Origin: Vreelandella massiliensis
GTDB lineage: Bacteria > Pseudomonadota > Gammaproteobacteria > Pseudomonadales > Halomonadaceae
Direction: 5' to 3'
NCBI RefSeq assembly: GCF_900155385.1
Contig: NZ_LT699745.1
Span: 1,705,561-1,769,560, forward strand
DNA length: 64,000 bases
The notes beneath the pieces are model-generated. The model ran no database searches, was not told the DNA's origin, and saw nothing but the letters and a program-made list of their open reading frames with translations. This document shows, in pieces, positions 46,142 to 55,865 of the stretch; positions within the stretch are counted from its first letter, which is position 1, and every line of letters starts with the position of its first letter. The position numbers and the translations under genes are program-made.

Positions 46142-47593
46142 TTACACCGGCGGCTCTAAAAGCATTAGCGTTTCCATGTGCGCGGTATGCACAAACATAT
46201 CCGCCACGGCGACACGGGCAATGCGGTAGCCTCCATGCACAAGGTGTGCCGCATCGCGGGCAAGCGTCGCCGGATCACAAGAAACGTAGGCAACCCTTGG
46301 GCGCGGCGCTTCTGGGGCGGGCTTGGCTAACGCCCGGCAGACACTCTCGGCGCCGCTGCGCGGCGGATCAAGAATCACCGCGTCCGCCGCTGTATCGTGT
46401 AGCAATGTCTCCACGCTCTCTCGCGCGTTTAAATCGGCCTGTTGCCCGCTTACCGCCAGCTGATGGCGATGCGCATTGGCGGCTAGGCGGGCCACCATCG
46501 CGGGATTACCCTCAACCGCATGCACCTTGGCACCCGACGCGGCCATCGGCAGGCTGAAATTGCCAATCCCGGCAAAGAGGTCGAGCAGGGTTTGTCCCGG
46601 TTGCGGAGTAAGCCATTGCATCACCCACCCCACCATCTGCTGGTTCACTTCGGCGTTGACCTGAATAAAGTCGCCCGGTGAGAATGCCAGCGTCAAGGTG
46701 TCCCCACGAGGCAGCGTAAGCGTGTCGTTCAACGCCGGAGGCGCACCAAACCAGTGCACTTCGGGACCCTGCTGCTGGCCTTTTGCCTCTTCTTGCGCCT
46801 CATCGCTATCGCGCCCGGCGCGCATGCCCAACGCAACGCCTTGCGACCGAGCAAACGCCTGCCAGCGCTCGGCGTCTTGCGGTTGCGCCTTGAGCTGCCT
46901 TACCACCACCACGCGAGCCTCGGGTGTCGCGAGTAACTCAATATGCCCCACATCGCGAGGGGACTTAAGTGATCCCAGCACGTCGCGTAGAGGGGCAATG
47001 AGCGACTGCAGCTCGGGTACCAACACGTGGCAGCTCGCGATATCCACCAAGCGGTGGCTGCGCTGAGCGCGAAACCCCATTAGCACACGACCGTCTCGAT
47101 CGACATTCACCCCCAAACGTGCGCGCCGGCGGTACGCATCGCTATCGCTTTTTAGCGTGTCGATATCGCCTTGCCACACAAGGCCTTGGCGCGCCAGCAA
47201 CTCCCGAACCACTTCGCGCTTGTGCGCGCGCTGCGCCGGTACGCTTAAGTGCTGAAGATCGCACCCGCCGCAGTGACCAAAGTAAGGGCACGGGGGCGTA
47301 ACGCGCTCGTCTGCTCTTAAGTGAAGCTCACGCACGTGCGCCTCGTCAAAGCGCTTGCGCGTACGGTGAGTGGCGATGCCGACGCGCTCACCCGGTAACG
47401 CCTGATCGACAAACACCGCTTTGCCCGAGGGTAAGTGCCCTACCCCGCGACCATCGTGGGCGAGACGCTCAATGGTGAGCACCTGCGCGCTGTCGCCGTG
47501 GGATGTTGGTGCTTGCCGAGCACTCTCCTGGCGCGCCAAACCCGACTTATTGGAGGCGGGACGTGGCGGGCGCCGCTTACCCAGCATGGCCAT
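46142..47593 (-). CDS. rlmD: 23S rRNA m5U1939 methyltransferase RlmD
   Basis: SAM-dependent enzyme methylating U1939 of 23S rRNA, formerly RumA, 483 residues. An N-terminal TRAM domain (about 38-95) is followed by the 4Fe-4S cysteines in TPPCPYFGHCGGCDLQH, then the methyltransferase fold with LLDLFAGIGNFSLPMA, LDPPRSGAE and the nucleophilic Cys in AYVSCDPATLARD. The start codon lies immediately after the cysM stop (TAG-ATG). Two insertions relative to E. coli RlmD (433) lie near residues 255-275 (DEAQEEAKGQQQ) and at the N-terminus (30 residues). Confidence 0.95.
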   Translation of the reverse strand: MAMLGKRRPPRPASNKSGLARQESARQAPTSHGDSAQVLTIERLAHDGRGVGHLPSGKAVFVDQALPGERVGIATHRTRKRFDEAHVRELHLRADERVTPPCPYFGHCGGCDLQHLSVPAQRAHKREVVRELLARQGLVWQGDIDTLKSDSDAYRRRARLGVNVDRDGRVLMGFRAQRSHRLVDIASCHVLVPELQSLIAPLRDVLGSLKSPRDVGHIELLATPEARVVVVRQLKAQPQDAERWQAFARSQGVALGMRAGRDSDEAQEEAKGQQQGPEVHWFGAPPALNDTLTLPRGDTLTLAFSPGDFIQVNAEVNQQMVGWVMQWLTPQPGQTLLDLFAGIGNFSLPMAASGAKVHAVEGNPAMVARLAANAHRHQLAVSGQQADLNARESVETLLHDTAADAVILDPPRSGAESVCRALAKPAPEAPRPRVAYVSCDPATLARDAAHLVHGGYRIARVAVADMFVHTAHMETLMLLEPPV

Positions 47594-48511
47594 CTAACTC
47601 TCCACCTCGGGAGCGAAAAGGCCGGTGGAGAGGTAGCGATCGCCGCGGTCGCAGACGATAAATACAATGGTGGCGTTCTCGCACTGCTCAGCGATACGCA
47701 GAGCGCCAGCGAGGCTCCCTCCGGAGGAAACACCGGCTAATATGCCCTCTTCACGCGCCAGCCGACGCATGTGCTCTTCGGCCTCCTCCTGATGGATATC
47801 CAGGGTGACATCGACCCTTGGCGACTCAAAAATGGCCGGAAGGTAGGCTTCGGGCCAGCGGCGAATGCCCGGAATGCTGGCGCCATCTGCGGGCTGCAAA
47901 CCGACAATCTGAACATTGGGGTTTTGCTCTTTAAGGTAGCGCGACACGCCCATGATGGTACCCGTCGTGCCCATGGAGCTGACAAAGTGGGTTACCTGAC
48001 CGCCCGTTTGCTGCCAGACTTCCGGGCCGGTGGTGCGGTAGTGCGCGAGCGGATTATCCGGGTTGGCGAACTGATCAAGCGGTTTGCCTTCCCCGCGCGC
48101 GATCATCGCATTGGCGATATCGCGCGCCTCCTCCATGCCACCCGCTTTGCTGGCCGAAATTAGCTTGGCGCCATAGGCCGCCATGGCCTGCTTGCGCTCC
48201 GCCGAGGCGTTTTCCGGCATTACCAGTACCATACGGTAGCCTTTGATCGCTGCCGCCATGGCAAGTGCGATGCCGGTATTCCCCGAGGTGGCTTCTATCA
48301 GGGTATCGCCCGGGACAATATCGCCGCGTGCTTCGGCTTGTGTCAGCATCGAGAGCGCCGGACGATCCTTCACCGACCCAGCGGGATTATTGCCTTCTAA
48401 TTTGGCCAGCAGCGTGTTGTTGCGCCCCGCCGTGATACGCTTTAAGCGTACCAGTGGTGTATTACCCACCACATCTTCGAGCGTGGGGTAGCGCTTGGAA
48501 TCGTTCATCAT
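47594..48511 (-). CDS. cysM: Cysteine synthase B
   Basis: PLP enzyme making cysteine from O-acetylserine with sulfide or thiosulfate, 305 residues. Two adjacent ATG codons (48511 and 48508) follow GAGAAGGAA; the second has the better spacing. The PLP Lys is in NPAGSVKDRPA, phosphate-binding loop is TSGNTGIALA, and the GTTGTIMGVSRYLKEQ follows. CysM-type features include MPENASAERKQAM and a short C-terminus. It heads the cysM-rlmD-relA-mazG run. Confidence 0.94.
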   Translation of the reverse strand: MMNDSKRYPTLEDVVGNTPLVRLKRITAGRNNTLLAKLEGNNPAGSVKDRPALSMLTQAEARGDIVPGDTLIEATSGNTGIALAMAAAIKGYRMVLVMPENASAERKQAMAAYGAKLISASKAGGMEEARDIANAMIARGEGKPLDQFANPDNPLAHYRTTGPEVWQQTGGQVTHFVSSMGTTGTIMGVSRYLKEQNPNVQIVGLQPADGASIPGIRRWPEAYLPAIFESPRVDVTLDIHQEEAEEHMRRLAREEGILAGVSSGGSLAGALRIAEQCENATIVFIVCDRGDRYLSTGLFAPEVES

Positions 48512-48600
48512 GCGTTCCTTCTCATTACCGTTATGCGGCATTATATCGGCGCAAGCCTTGGCTTTACAGGCAACCTCTTTGAATCACCGGGCGTTTTTTC

Positions 48601-51303
48601 ATGTCTTTAAATACTCGACTTCTCTTTGCCTTGATGGGCATTCCGCTGTTTGTCTATGCGGCAATGGCCACGCTTTTGGTGGTGGAGAGCGACCACGCCT
48701 CACGTCAAGCGCTTAAAGAGCGCCTGCAGGAGAGCAGCGCGCTCATCGCTCCAAGCCTCGGCCAAGCCCTGGGAAACGACAACGCTGAAACACTGATAGC
48801 ACTCAGCCAACGCCTACTGGAACAAAATAACCTCCGCACGGTGACGCTTTACAATACCAGCGCAGAGCGATTGCTCTCTCTAGGCCATGCATCACCACCA
48901 GGGCCCACCACAGAGCCGCCAGAGACGTTTGAGTTGAATACCGACGCCGCGATTTGGCGCCTTAAGCAGCCGCTAAACGCCGAAGGCTCTACAGCGCCCT
49001 TGGGCTGGATGGAGGCGGAAGCCAATACCCGTACACTCACGCTCGGACGCTACCGCTGGATTGCCATATTAAGCCTCGGGGGAATGCTGCTGGGTCTTAC
49101 GCTGTTTTTATTGGCCTTTGCCATTAGCCGCTTCGCCACCCGCCCCCTCGAGGACGCGAACCTCGCCTTGTACCGTTTATCCCGAGGCGACTACCGCATT
49201 CAGCTCCCCCCCGTTTCGGCCCATGAGCATCAGCAGTTAGCCGACAACATCCATACCCTGGCCCAGACAATGCAACGGGCACAGCGGGATATGCAGACTC
49301 AGATTGAGCATGCCACGAGCGAATTGCAAGAGTCGATGGAGACCATCGAAGAGCAAAATATCGAGCTCGATATCGCCCACCGCAATGCCCTACGCGCCAA
49401 CGCGGTCAAATCTGAATTTTTGGCCAACATGAGCCATGAAATACGCACACCGCTCAACGGTATCATTGGTTTTTGCCGCTTGCTCGGTCGCTCCAAACTC
49501 AATCAGCGCCAGCAGGAGTGGCTACAGCATGTTCACCGCGCTTGCGACAACCTATTGATGCTGGTTAATGATGTGCTGGACTTCTCCAAGCTAGAAGCCA
49601 ACCGCCTGACGCTCGAAGAGGCCGATGTTGATATGGTCACACTGATTGACGAGGTCGTCGGCCTGCACGCCCCGGAAGCACAGCGCAAGCAGTTACAGTT
49701 GGTGGCGATGGTCTACGACGACATTCCCACGCCGCTGCGGGGGGACCCTCTGCGTTTACAGCAAGTGCTGAGCAATCTGCTCAGTAACGCCATTAAGTTC
49801 ACCCATGAAGGCGACGTGATCGTGCGGGTGATGCTGGATAACGACAACGACGCCGCATCCGAGCGCGCACAGGCGATGCTGCGCATCAGCGTCAGCGACA
49901 CCGGCATTGGCTTAACCCCGGCGCAACAAAAGCAGCTCTTCAGGGCATTTACCCAGGCCGAGCCCAGCCACTCACGGGAGTTTGGTGGCAGTGGGCTGGG
50001 GCTGACGATTTGCCGTCAGCTCATTGAGCACATGGGGGGCGAAATCAGCGTCGAAAGCGAACCCGGCAAAGGCTCCATCTTCGCGCTCACCCTGCCACTG
50101 CTAGCGCCCGGGTCGCAAGAGCGCCCGGTGGAGCTTAACCTGTCTGGCGCTACCCTCTGCCTGCACGAGCCCCACGCGCCAACCCGGTTTGTACTCTCTC
50201 ATCTCATTGAGCGGTGGAGAGGACAGCCGCGCCCTTTGAGCGCGCTGGAAGCCAGCAAGCTACTGATTATCGGCGCCACCGAGCAAGCGCTTTGCGAGCC
50301 TGATGTGAATACGCTGCAATCGATCATCGATGCCGCGCCTTGCCGGGTGCTGGTACTGGCCAACATGGCCAATATCGATGCCGTGAAGCTTGCCTTCCCC
50401 CGCGGCGGCGAGCTGCTTGCCAAACCTGTCAGCCGCGCGTCATTCGCCAGTGCGCTGAAACGCCAGCTTGCCTCAGCGCCCCAAGCCGCGCTTCCAACGC
50501 CTGTTGAAATCCCCCCTTCCGCGTCCCCACTGCACATGCTGGTGGTCGATGACAATACCTCCAACCGTGAACTGCTCAAGGCGCTGCTGGAACGCGATGC
50601 GATGGCGGTCACCACGGCCGAAAATGGGCAGCAGGCGTTAGCCCTAGCCAAAAGCGCCCCTAAGCCCTTTGATATGGTGCTGATGGACATCCGCATGCCG
50701 GGGCTGGATGGGGTGCAAACCACTCAGGCACTACGCCGATTGGGCGGGCCTTGGGTATCTTGCCCGGTGGTGGCCGTCACCGCCCATGCCCTTAACCACG
50801 AGCGCCAGCAGTGGCTCAACGAAGGACTCGATGACGTGATTATCAAACCCATCGATGAAGCGCAGCTTAATCAGCTGATGCAGCGTTTTTTGGGCGTACC
50901 CCTCCACATCCCCACCGCGCCGCAGGCCCTCTCTCCTCAGCCCATACGCGAACCAGAAACGCTGGCCATCGTCGATTTAACTCTAGGGGAGCGGCTTGCC
51001 GGGGGCAGCCGCGACCGCGCGCGCGACCTGCTGATCGCCTTGATCGACAGCCTCGACGCAAGCGAAGCGAAGATTCGCCAAGCGGTACAGCAAGAGGATG
51101 AAACAGCGCTGCTGGACGCGGTTCATCACCTTAACGGCGCCAGCCGCTACTGCGGCGCGCCCGAGCTTGCACTCTTGGTTGAAACCTTGGAAACACGTTT
51201 GCGCACGCGGGGACTGGCGCAAGCCTACCCGCTAATAGCGGATTTGTACGTATCGATGCAGCGCTTACGCGGTGAGCGTTCGCGCTTAACGGCACATAGC
51301 TGA
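48601..51303 (+). CDS. gacS: Hybrid sensor histidine kinase GacS/BarA
   Basis: Tripartite sensor kinase of 900 residues controlling the GacA/UvrY response regulator and, through CsrA sRNAs, carbon flow and secondary traits. Order: TM helix 1 (about 8-30), periplasmic loop, TM helix 2 (about 155-175), HAMP, coiled coil, HisKA with phospho-His279 ([13 protein letters not shown]), ATPase with VSDTGIGL and GSGLGLTIC, a degenerate receiver-like stretch, a receiver with Asp696 ([14 protein letters not shown]), and a C-terminal Hpt with His842 ([12 protein letters not shown]). All phosphorelay residues are intact. It is divergent from cysM by 89 bp. Confidence 0.94.
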   Translation: MSLNTRLLFALMGIPLFVYAAMATLLVVESDHASRQALKERLQESSALIAPSLGQALGNDNAETLIALSQRLLEQNNLRTVTLYNTSAERLLSLGHASPPGPTTEPPETFELNTDAAIWRLKQPLNAEGSTAPLGWMEAEANTRTLTLGRYRWIAILSLGGMLLGLTLFLLAFAISRFATRPLEDANLALYRLSRGDYRIQLPPVSAHEHQQLADNIHTLAQTMQRAQRDMQTQIEHATSELQESMETIEEQNIELDIAHRNALRANAVKSEFLANMSHEIRTPLNGIIGFCRLLGRSKLNQRQQEWLQHVHRACDNLLMLVNDVLDFSKLEANRLTLEEADVDMVTLIDEVVGLHAPEAQRKQLQLVAMVYDDIPTPLRGDPLRLQQVLSNLLSNAIKFTHEGDVIVRVMLDNDNDAASERAQAMLRISVSDTGIGLTPAQQKQLFRAFTQAEPSHSREFGGSGLGLTICRQLIEHMGGEISVESEPGKGSIFALTLPLLAPGSQERPVELNLSGATLCLHEPHAPTRFVLSHLIERWRGQPRPLSALEASKLLIIGATEQALCEPDVNTLQSIIDAAPCRVLVLANMANIDAVKLAFPRGGELLAKPVSRASFASALKRQLASAPQAALPTPVEIPPSASPLHMLVVDDNTSNRELLKALLERDAMAVTTAENGQQALALAKSAPKPFDMVLMDIRMPGLDGVQTTQALRRLGGPWVSCPVVAVTAHALNHERQQWLNEGLDDVIIKPIDEAQLNQLMQRFLGVPLHIPTAPQALSPQPIREPETLAIVDLTLGERLAGGSRDRARDLLIALIDSLDASEAKIRQAVQQEDETALLDAVHHLNGASRYCGAPELALLVETLETRLRTRGLAQAYPLIADLYVSMQRLRGERSRLTAHS

Positions 51304-51329
51304 TCCTGCCACCTTTGAGTGGGCAACCT

Positions 51330-51710
51330 TTAAAGACGCTCCAGGACCACAAACGCCACGGCGTATTCGGCCTCATCGCTAAGGCTTACATGGCTACTGC
51401 CTACTCCCGCGGCGGTAGCACACGCAGCGGCTGCACCATGTAGCTGAAGATAAGGTTTTCCCCGCGTATCGTTGAGGATTTCAATCTCACGCCACTGCAT
51501 GCCTTGCGTGAGCCCAAGCCCCAGGGCTTTCACAAAGGCCTCCTTGGCGGCAAAGCGCTTGGCAAGAAAGGCCGCCGGCTGCGAATGGCCGGCCAAGCGG
51601 CGCTGCTCCTCGGGGCCTAATATCCGCGCTGCAAAGCGTGCCCCATGGCGTGCCATTGCCGCTTCAAAGCGCGCCACGCGGGCGATATCGGAGCCAATAC
51701 CGACAATCAT
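51330..51710 (-). CDS. acpS: Holo-[acyl-carrier-protein] synthase
   Basis: Attaches 4'-phosphopantetheine from CoA to acyl carrier protein, 126 residues. The signature [17 protein letters not shown] (metal Asp) is at the start, and [16 protein letters not shown] (Glu and Lys) in the middle. It is the final gene of the lepA-acpS block, overlapping pdxJ by 4 nt (ATGA), and converges on gacS with a 26-bp gap. Confidence 0.95.
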   Translation of the reverse strand: MIVGIGSDIARVARFEAAMARHGARFAARILGPEEQRRLAGHSQPAAFLAKRFAAKEAFVKALGLGLTQGMQWREIEILNDTRGKPYLQLHGAAAACATAAGVGSSHVSLSDEAEYAVAFVVLERL

Positions 51711-52537
51711 GCGTGTCCGCAGCAGCCGCCGTGATGCTCGCTGCCCTCATCGTGATCGTGCTCATGGTCGTGGGCATCCAGCGCGGCCATCAGTCCTGCC
51801 TCTTGTCCCGCCACCATCAAACGCTTCATCTCGGCCACCGCCTCTTTCAACCCGACAAACAGCGCCCGGGCGATGATCGCATGGCCAATGTTCAGCTCAT
51901 TGATCCCAGGGATGGCGGCAATCGCCTCGGCGTTGTGATAATGCAGGCCGTGGCCGGCATTAACCACCAGACCGGCTTCGTTGGCTTGATGCGCGGCCTG
52001 GGTCAAGCGGTGATACGCTTCGTTAGCCGCCTCGCTCCCCGGCCGCGCCTCGGCAAACTCACCGGTGTGCAGCTCAATCGTGGGAGCCCCGGCACGCACC
52101 GCCGCCTCTATTTGCGCCTCATCGGGGTCAATAAAGAGTGACACGTCACAGCCAACCGCCGCCAGCCGCTGGCAGGCCTTGGCAATGGCATCGAAGCCAC
52201 CCACCACATCCAGCCCCCCTTCGGTGGTCAGCTCTTCGCGTTTTTCCGGTACTAAACAGACATGCGCTGGGCGAACTTCCTCGGCCAGGGCCAGCATCTC
52301 CTCGGTAACGGCCATTTCCAGGTTCATGCGCGTATTGAGCACCTCAGCCAGCAGGCGCACGTCGCGCGGCTGGATATGACGGCGATCTTCGCGCAGGTGC
52401 ACGGTGATGCCATCGGCGCCGGCCTCTTCGGCCAGTAACGCCGCCTGAACAGGGTCGGGATAGCGCGTGCCGCGCGCTTGGCGCAGCGTCGCAATGTGGT
52501 CGATATTAACGCCTAACAGAATACGCGGGGGGTGCAT
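51707..52537 (-). CDS. pdxJ: Pyridoxine 5'-phosphate synthase with His/Cys-rich C-terminal tail
   Basis: Condenses 1-deoxyxylulose 5-phosphate and 3-amino-2-oxopropyl phosphate to pyridoxine 5'-phosphate. The start [20 protein letters not shown] at 52537 follows GGAGG; 276 residues against 243 in E. coli. Motifs: [31 protein letters not shown], and [10 protein letters not shown] near residue 205. The extra length is mainly a C-terminal tail rich in metal ligands: the last 21 residues hold seven His and two Cys (HDHEHDHD and HHGGCCGHA). The enzyme core is normal; the tail is discussed in the findings. Confidence 0.95.
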   Translation of the reverse strand: MHPPRILLGVNIDHIATLRQARGTRYPDPVQAALLAEEAGADGITVHLREDRRHIQPRDVRLLAEVLNTRMNLEMAVTEEMLALAEEVRPAHVCLVPEKREELTTEGGLDVVGGFDAIAKACQRLAAVGCDVSLFIDPDEAQIEAAVRAGAPTIELHTGEFAEARPGSEAANEAYHRLTQAAHQANEAGLVVNAGHGLHYHNAEAIAAIPGINELNIGHAIIARALFVGLKEAVAEMKRLMVAGQEAGLMAALDAHDHEHDHDEGSEHHGGCCGHA

Positions 52538-52576
52538 AACGCCTCCAAAAAAGAAATATCGCGGCCCCAAGAGGAG

Positions 52577-53308
52577 CTAGGAAGGGGGAAAAGAGTCGGC
52601 GGTGACAGCATGGGCGGAAACCTGGCGCCGCTGAGCCAAATCTAGCATGAGCCGTCGCGAGCGTAGCTCTTGCGACCCCAAAAGCGGCGCCAACGACGCC
52701 CGCATTAGCGCTTTTAACGCCTTAGCCAAACCGGCCTCGCGCCAATCTCCCTGCTCAATATAGCGCAGCGTGCGGCCTTCCAAACCGCGCTCAGCGGGAA
52801 TAAACGCGCGGCTTAGCGCGTCAAATTGGTAGCGACCGTGAGGGTCGAGCGCACCCCCGTCAGGCGTGGCAAAGCGCGGGGTGGCATCCAGCGCTTCAAG
52901 CAGCGCCCACTCATAGCGGCGCAGCGCGAGCGCCCGCTCGGCGGGGAGCGGCAGTGCTTCCATCAGCGCGGTGTAGAACGCAAAGACCTCTTCCGCCGGC
53001 ATCTCAATCGGCAGCAGTCGGGTGGCGATTTCATTGGCGTACAAACCGCACAGCAACCCCTCACCCACGAGCAGCGCCGTTTGCCCCCGCGACTCCATCA
53101 ACATCAGCCGCTTGAGTTCGCGCTCACCGCGCCAGGTGACAAACAGCGGCGTAAACGGCTGAAGACGCTGGCGCGACTTAGACCCCGGCCTTTGTACGCC
53201 ATGCGCCACCGCGCGCACACGGCCATGATGGAGCGTTAAAAGGTCAATAAGCGCGCTCGTTTCGCGGTAGGGACGCCGATGGAGCAAAAACGCCGGTTCG
53301 GGGGTCAT
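52577..53308 (-). CDS. recO: DNA repair protein RecO
   Basis: RecFOR mediator that helps RecA displace SSB at gaps, 243 residues. The N-terminal OB fold contains AFLLHRRPYRETSALIDLLT and GRVRAVAHGVQRPGSK; the helical C-terminal domain has LYANEIATRLLP. Cys residues of the Deinococcus-type zinc finger are absent, as in gammaproteobacteria. GGAGGGCG precedes the ATG. It lies 39 bp before pdxJ and 42 bp after era. Confidence 0.93.
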   Translation of the reverse strand: MTPEPAFLLHRRPYRETSALIDLLTLHHGRVRAVAHGVQRPGSKSRQRLQPFTPLFVTWRGERELKRLMLMESRGQTALLVGEGLLCGLYANEIATRLLPIEMPAEEVFAFYTALMEALPLPAERALALRRYEWALLEALDATPRFATPDGGALDPHGRYQFDALSRAFIPAERGLEGRTLRYIEQGDWREAGLAKALKALMRASLAPLLGSQELRSRRLMLDLAQRRQVSAHAVTADSFPPS

Positions 53309-53350
53309 AGCGCCCTCCGTGAGAAACGTCGCCGAAATGAGGTACGCGTC

Positions 53351-54250
53351 TTAATCGAGATCGTAGCCCAAGCTTTTCAGGGCGCGCTCGTCGTCCGACC
53401 ACCCTCGTTTTACCTTAACCCACAGGTTCAACATCACCTTGGCTCCCAGCACGCGCTCGATATCCAGCCGCGCTTCCCGACCAATGCTCTTGATGCGCTC
53501 ACCGTTATCGCCAATCAAGATGACTTTCTGTCCTTGGCGCTCGACCAGAATCAGCGCGCTGATATGGGTCACGCGCTCGGTTTCACGAAACTCTTCGATC
53601 TCAACGGTCACCTGATACGGAAGCTCGTCGCCGAGCTGGCGCATGATTTTCTCCCGCACCAGTTCCGCCGCCATAAAACGCAGGCTTTTGTCGGTTATCT
53701 GGTCCTCGGGGAAGAAGTGCATGCTCTCAGGCAAGTATTTCGACACTTCTTCCTCAAGGGTATCCACTTGTGTGCCGTGCTTGGCTGAAATCGGCACAAT
53801 GGCGGCAAAATCCCGGCGCGCGCCGACTTCAGACAGCCAGGGTAAAAGCGTCGCTTTGTCCTGCAAACGATCGACTTTGTTGACCGCCAAAATCACCGGC
53901 GCTTTAACGTGCTCAAGGCGCTTTAATACCGCCTGATCCTCATCGCTCCAGCGGGTGCGGTCGATGATGAAGACCACGCAATCCACATCGCGCAACGCCT
54001 GGGTGGCCGCTTGATTCATAAAGTGGTTGATCGCTTTATTGCGATCCTTTGACATGATGTGCATGCCAGGGGTATCGACGTAGATATACTGCGCATCGCC
54101 GTCGGTTTTAATGCCCATCACCTGGTGGCGCGTGGTTTGCGGCCGCCGTGAGGTGATCGAGACTTTTTGCCCCAAAATACGGTTCATCAGGGTTGATTTG
54201 CCCACGTTGGGGCGCCCAACGATGGCCACGAATCCGCACGTTTGGCTCAT
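53351..54250 (-). CDS. era: GTPase Era
   Basis: Essential 16S rRNA-binding GTPase for 30S maturation and cell cycle control, 299 residues. G1 is [10 protein letters not shown]2 region [10 protein letters not shown]3 DTPG, G4 NKVD, G5 SAK. The C-terminal KH domain (about 200-295) contains [20 protein letters not shown]. It overlaps rnc by 4 nt; such coupling is conserved. Confidence 0.97.
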   Translation of the reverse strand: MSQTCGFVAIVGRPNVGKSTLMNRILGQKVSITSRRPQTTRHQVMGIKTDGDAQYIYVDTPGMHIMSKDRNKAINHFMNQAATQALRDVDCVVFIIDRTRWSDEDQAVLKRLEHVKAPVILAVNKVDRLQDKATLLPWLSEVGARRDFAAIVPISAKHGTQVDTLEEEVSKYLPESMHFFPEDQITDKSLRFMAAELVREKIMRQLGDELPYQVTVEIEEFRETERVTHISALILVERQGQKVILIGDNGERIKSIGREARLDIERVLGAKVMLNLWVKVKRGWSDDERALKSLGYDLD

Positions 54251-54948
54251 TGGGTTTCTCCACTTTCGTCAGATGAGGGTTCTAAGTGATTGAGGGCTTC
54301 GGCGGCCGCTTGCTGCTCCGCGTGCCGCCGGCTTGGCCCTTTGCCCGTGGTGTGCTCATCAAGCAATTCGATGTGGCATTCAACAGTAAAGGTTTGCGCG
54401 TGGGCCTCACCTTTCACCGTCACCACTTCATAGCGAGGCAGTGCCGCTTGGCGTGACTGCAGGAACTCTTGCAGCCGCGTTTTGGGGTCTTTTTGCGTGT
54501 CTTGCAGCGAGATATTCGCCAGCCGCTGAGCGTACCAAGTCATCACGCGCTCACGCACGGCGTCCATTCCTGCGTCCAGGTAGATGGCGCCAATCACCGC
54601 TTCCACGGCATCGGCGAGAATGGATTCGCGCCGATGGCCGCCGCTTTTCATTTCGCCAGACCCTAATCGCAAGCACTCTCCAAACGCCATCTCGCGGGCC
54701 AGCTCGGCAAGCGTTTGCCCCTTCACCAAGCGGGCTCTCAGGCGTGATAGCTGCCCTTCACGGGCTTGGGGAAAGCGTTCAAACAGCGCTTCGGCAATCA
54801 CAAAGTTGACGATGGAGTCACCCAGAAATTCCAGGCGTTCATTGTTACGACCGCCGTAACTGCGATGCGTCATCGCCAGCTCTAACAGCGAGATATCGTT
54901 AAACTCATGGCCAATACGTCGGCAAAAAGTGTTCAAGGGATTACTCAC
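54247..54948 (-). CDS. rnc: Ribonuclease III
   Basis: Double-strand RNA endonuclease that processes rRNA precursors and regulates mRNAs, 233 residues. The GTG start at 54948 follows AGGAG. Catalytic motif [19 protein letters not shown] and the second acidic site [18 protein letters not shown] are intact. The C-terminal dsRBD is at about 155-225 ([12 protein letters not shown] ... [16 protein letters not shown]). The 98-bp gap to lepB holds no gene, whereas pseudomonads have a DUF4845 gene there. Confidence 0.96.
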   Translation of the reverse strand: MSNPLNTFCRRIGHEFNDISLLELAMTHRSYGGRNNERLEFLGDSIVNFVIAEALFERFPQAREGQLSRLRARLVKGQTLAELAREMAFGECLRLGSGEMKSGGHRRESILADAVEAVIGAIYLDAGMDAVRERVMTWYAQRLANISLQDTQKDPKTRLQEFLQSRQAALPRYEVVTVKGEAHAQTFTVECHIELLDEHTTGKGPSRRHAEQQAAAEALNHLEPSSDESGETQ

Positions 54949-55046
54949 GGTGCTCCTACGTCGTTGACGGTTACCATGGGAGTGACAACCAGTGTTCGCC
55001 TCTCAGTTAGGCGCTGATTCATTAACAGAGTAGTGACTATCACCGG

Positions 55047-55850
55047 TTACTCAATGCGCCGTATGCTGGTGAAACTGGGCAAACCGCCATCCCAGTGCAT
55101 CCACACCGCGAACGCACGGCCAACGATATTCTCTTCTGGTACAAACCCCCAGTAGCGGCTGTCGTTGGAGTGGTCCCGGTTGTCTCCCATCGTGAAGTAG
55201 TGACCTTCTGGCACCACGACGGAACGCAGCTGTGGCCCTGGATCACGCGGATTGTTATAAATTTGGTACTCTGCCTCCCCCATGCTTTCCTCCAGCAAGA
55301 GCTGTTGGGGAGACGCCTCGGGGCCTTCTTCTAGCAGTGTCTTGGGCACCATTTCGCCGTTGACATAAAGCTGCTTGCCTTCGTAACGAATAAGATCCCC
55401 TGGTAGGCCGACAACGCGCTTGATGAAGTTAATCGCGGGCTCTTCAGGAAAGCGAAACACCATCACATCGCCCCGCTCGGGTTCCGCGACATCGAGTATC
55501 TCGGTATGCGTCACCGGCAAGCGTAAACCATAGGCAAATTTATTCACCAGGATAAAATCACCCACTTCAAGCGTCGGACGCATGGAGCCGGAGGGGATTT
55601 GAAAAGGCTCAACAACAAAGCTGCGCACCACCAATACGACCAGCAGTACCGGGAAAAAAGAGCGCGCATAGTCCACCGGCCATGGCTCTTTAAGCAGCTT
55701 CGCGCGACTTTGCGGATCAAGCCCTTGGGTAGTGGCGGCCTCTGCCTTTTCGGCACGTTCGCGGCGGCGCTGGCGCCAGAACAGCACGTCCAGCAGATAG
55801 ATGACGCCGGATAGCGCCACGGCGAGGACCAGAAGTAGTGAAAAATCCAT
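55047..55850 (-). CDS. lepB: Signal peptidase I
   Basis: Inner-membrane serine protease removing Sec signal peptides, 267 residues. Two N-terminal helices are at about 3-22 and 62-80. The catalytic Ser89 is in IPSGSMRPTL and Lys144 in INFIKRVVGLPGD, with GDNRDHSNDSRYWGFV (box E) near residue 225. It is 15 bp downstream of lepA. Confidence 0.96.
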   Translation of the reverse strand: MDFSLLLVLAVALSGVIYLLDVLFWRQRRRERAEKAEAATTQGLDPQSRAKLLKEPWPVDYARSFFPVLLVVLVVRSFVVEPFQIPSGSMRPTLEVGDFILVNKFAYGLRLPVTHTEILDVAEPERGDVMVFRFPEEPAINFIKRVVGLPGDLIRYEGKQLYVNGEMVPKTLLEEGPEASPQQLLLEESMGEAEYQIYNNPRDPGPQLRSVVVPEGHYFTMGDNRDHSNDSRYWGFVPEENIVGRAFAVWMHWDGGLPSFTSIRRIE

Positions 55851-55865
55851 GGTGGGGTATCGTCC

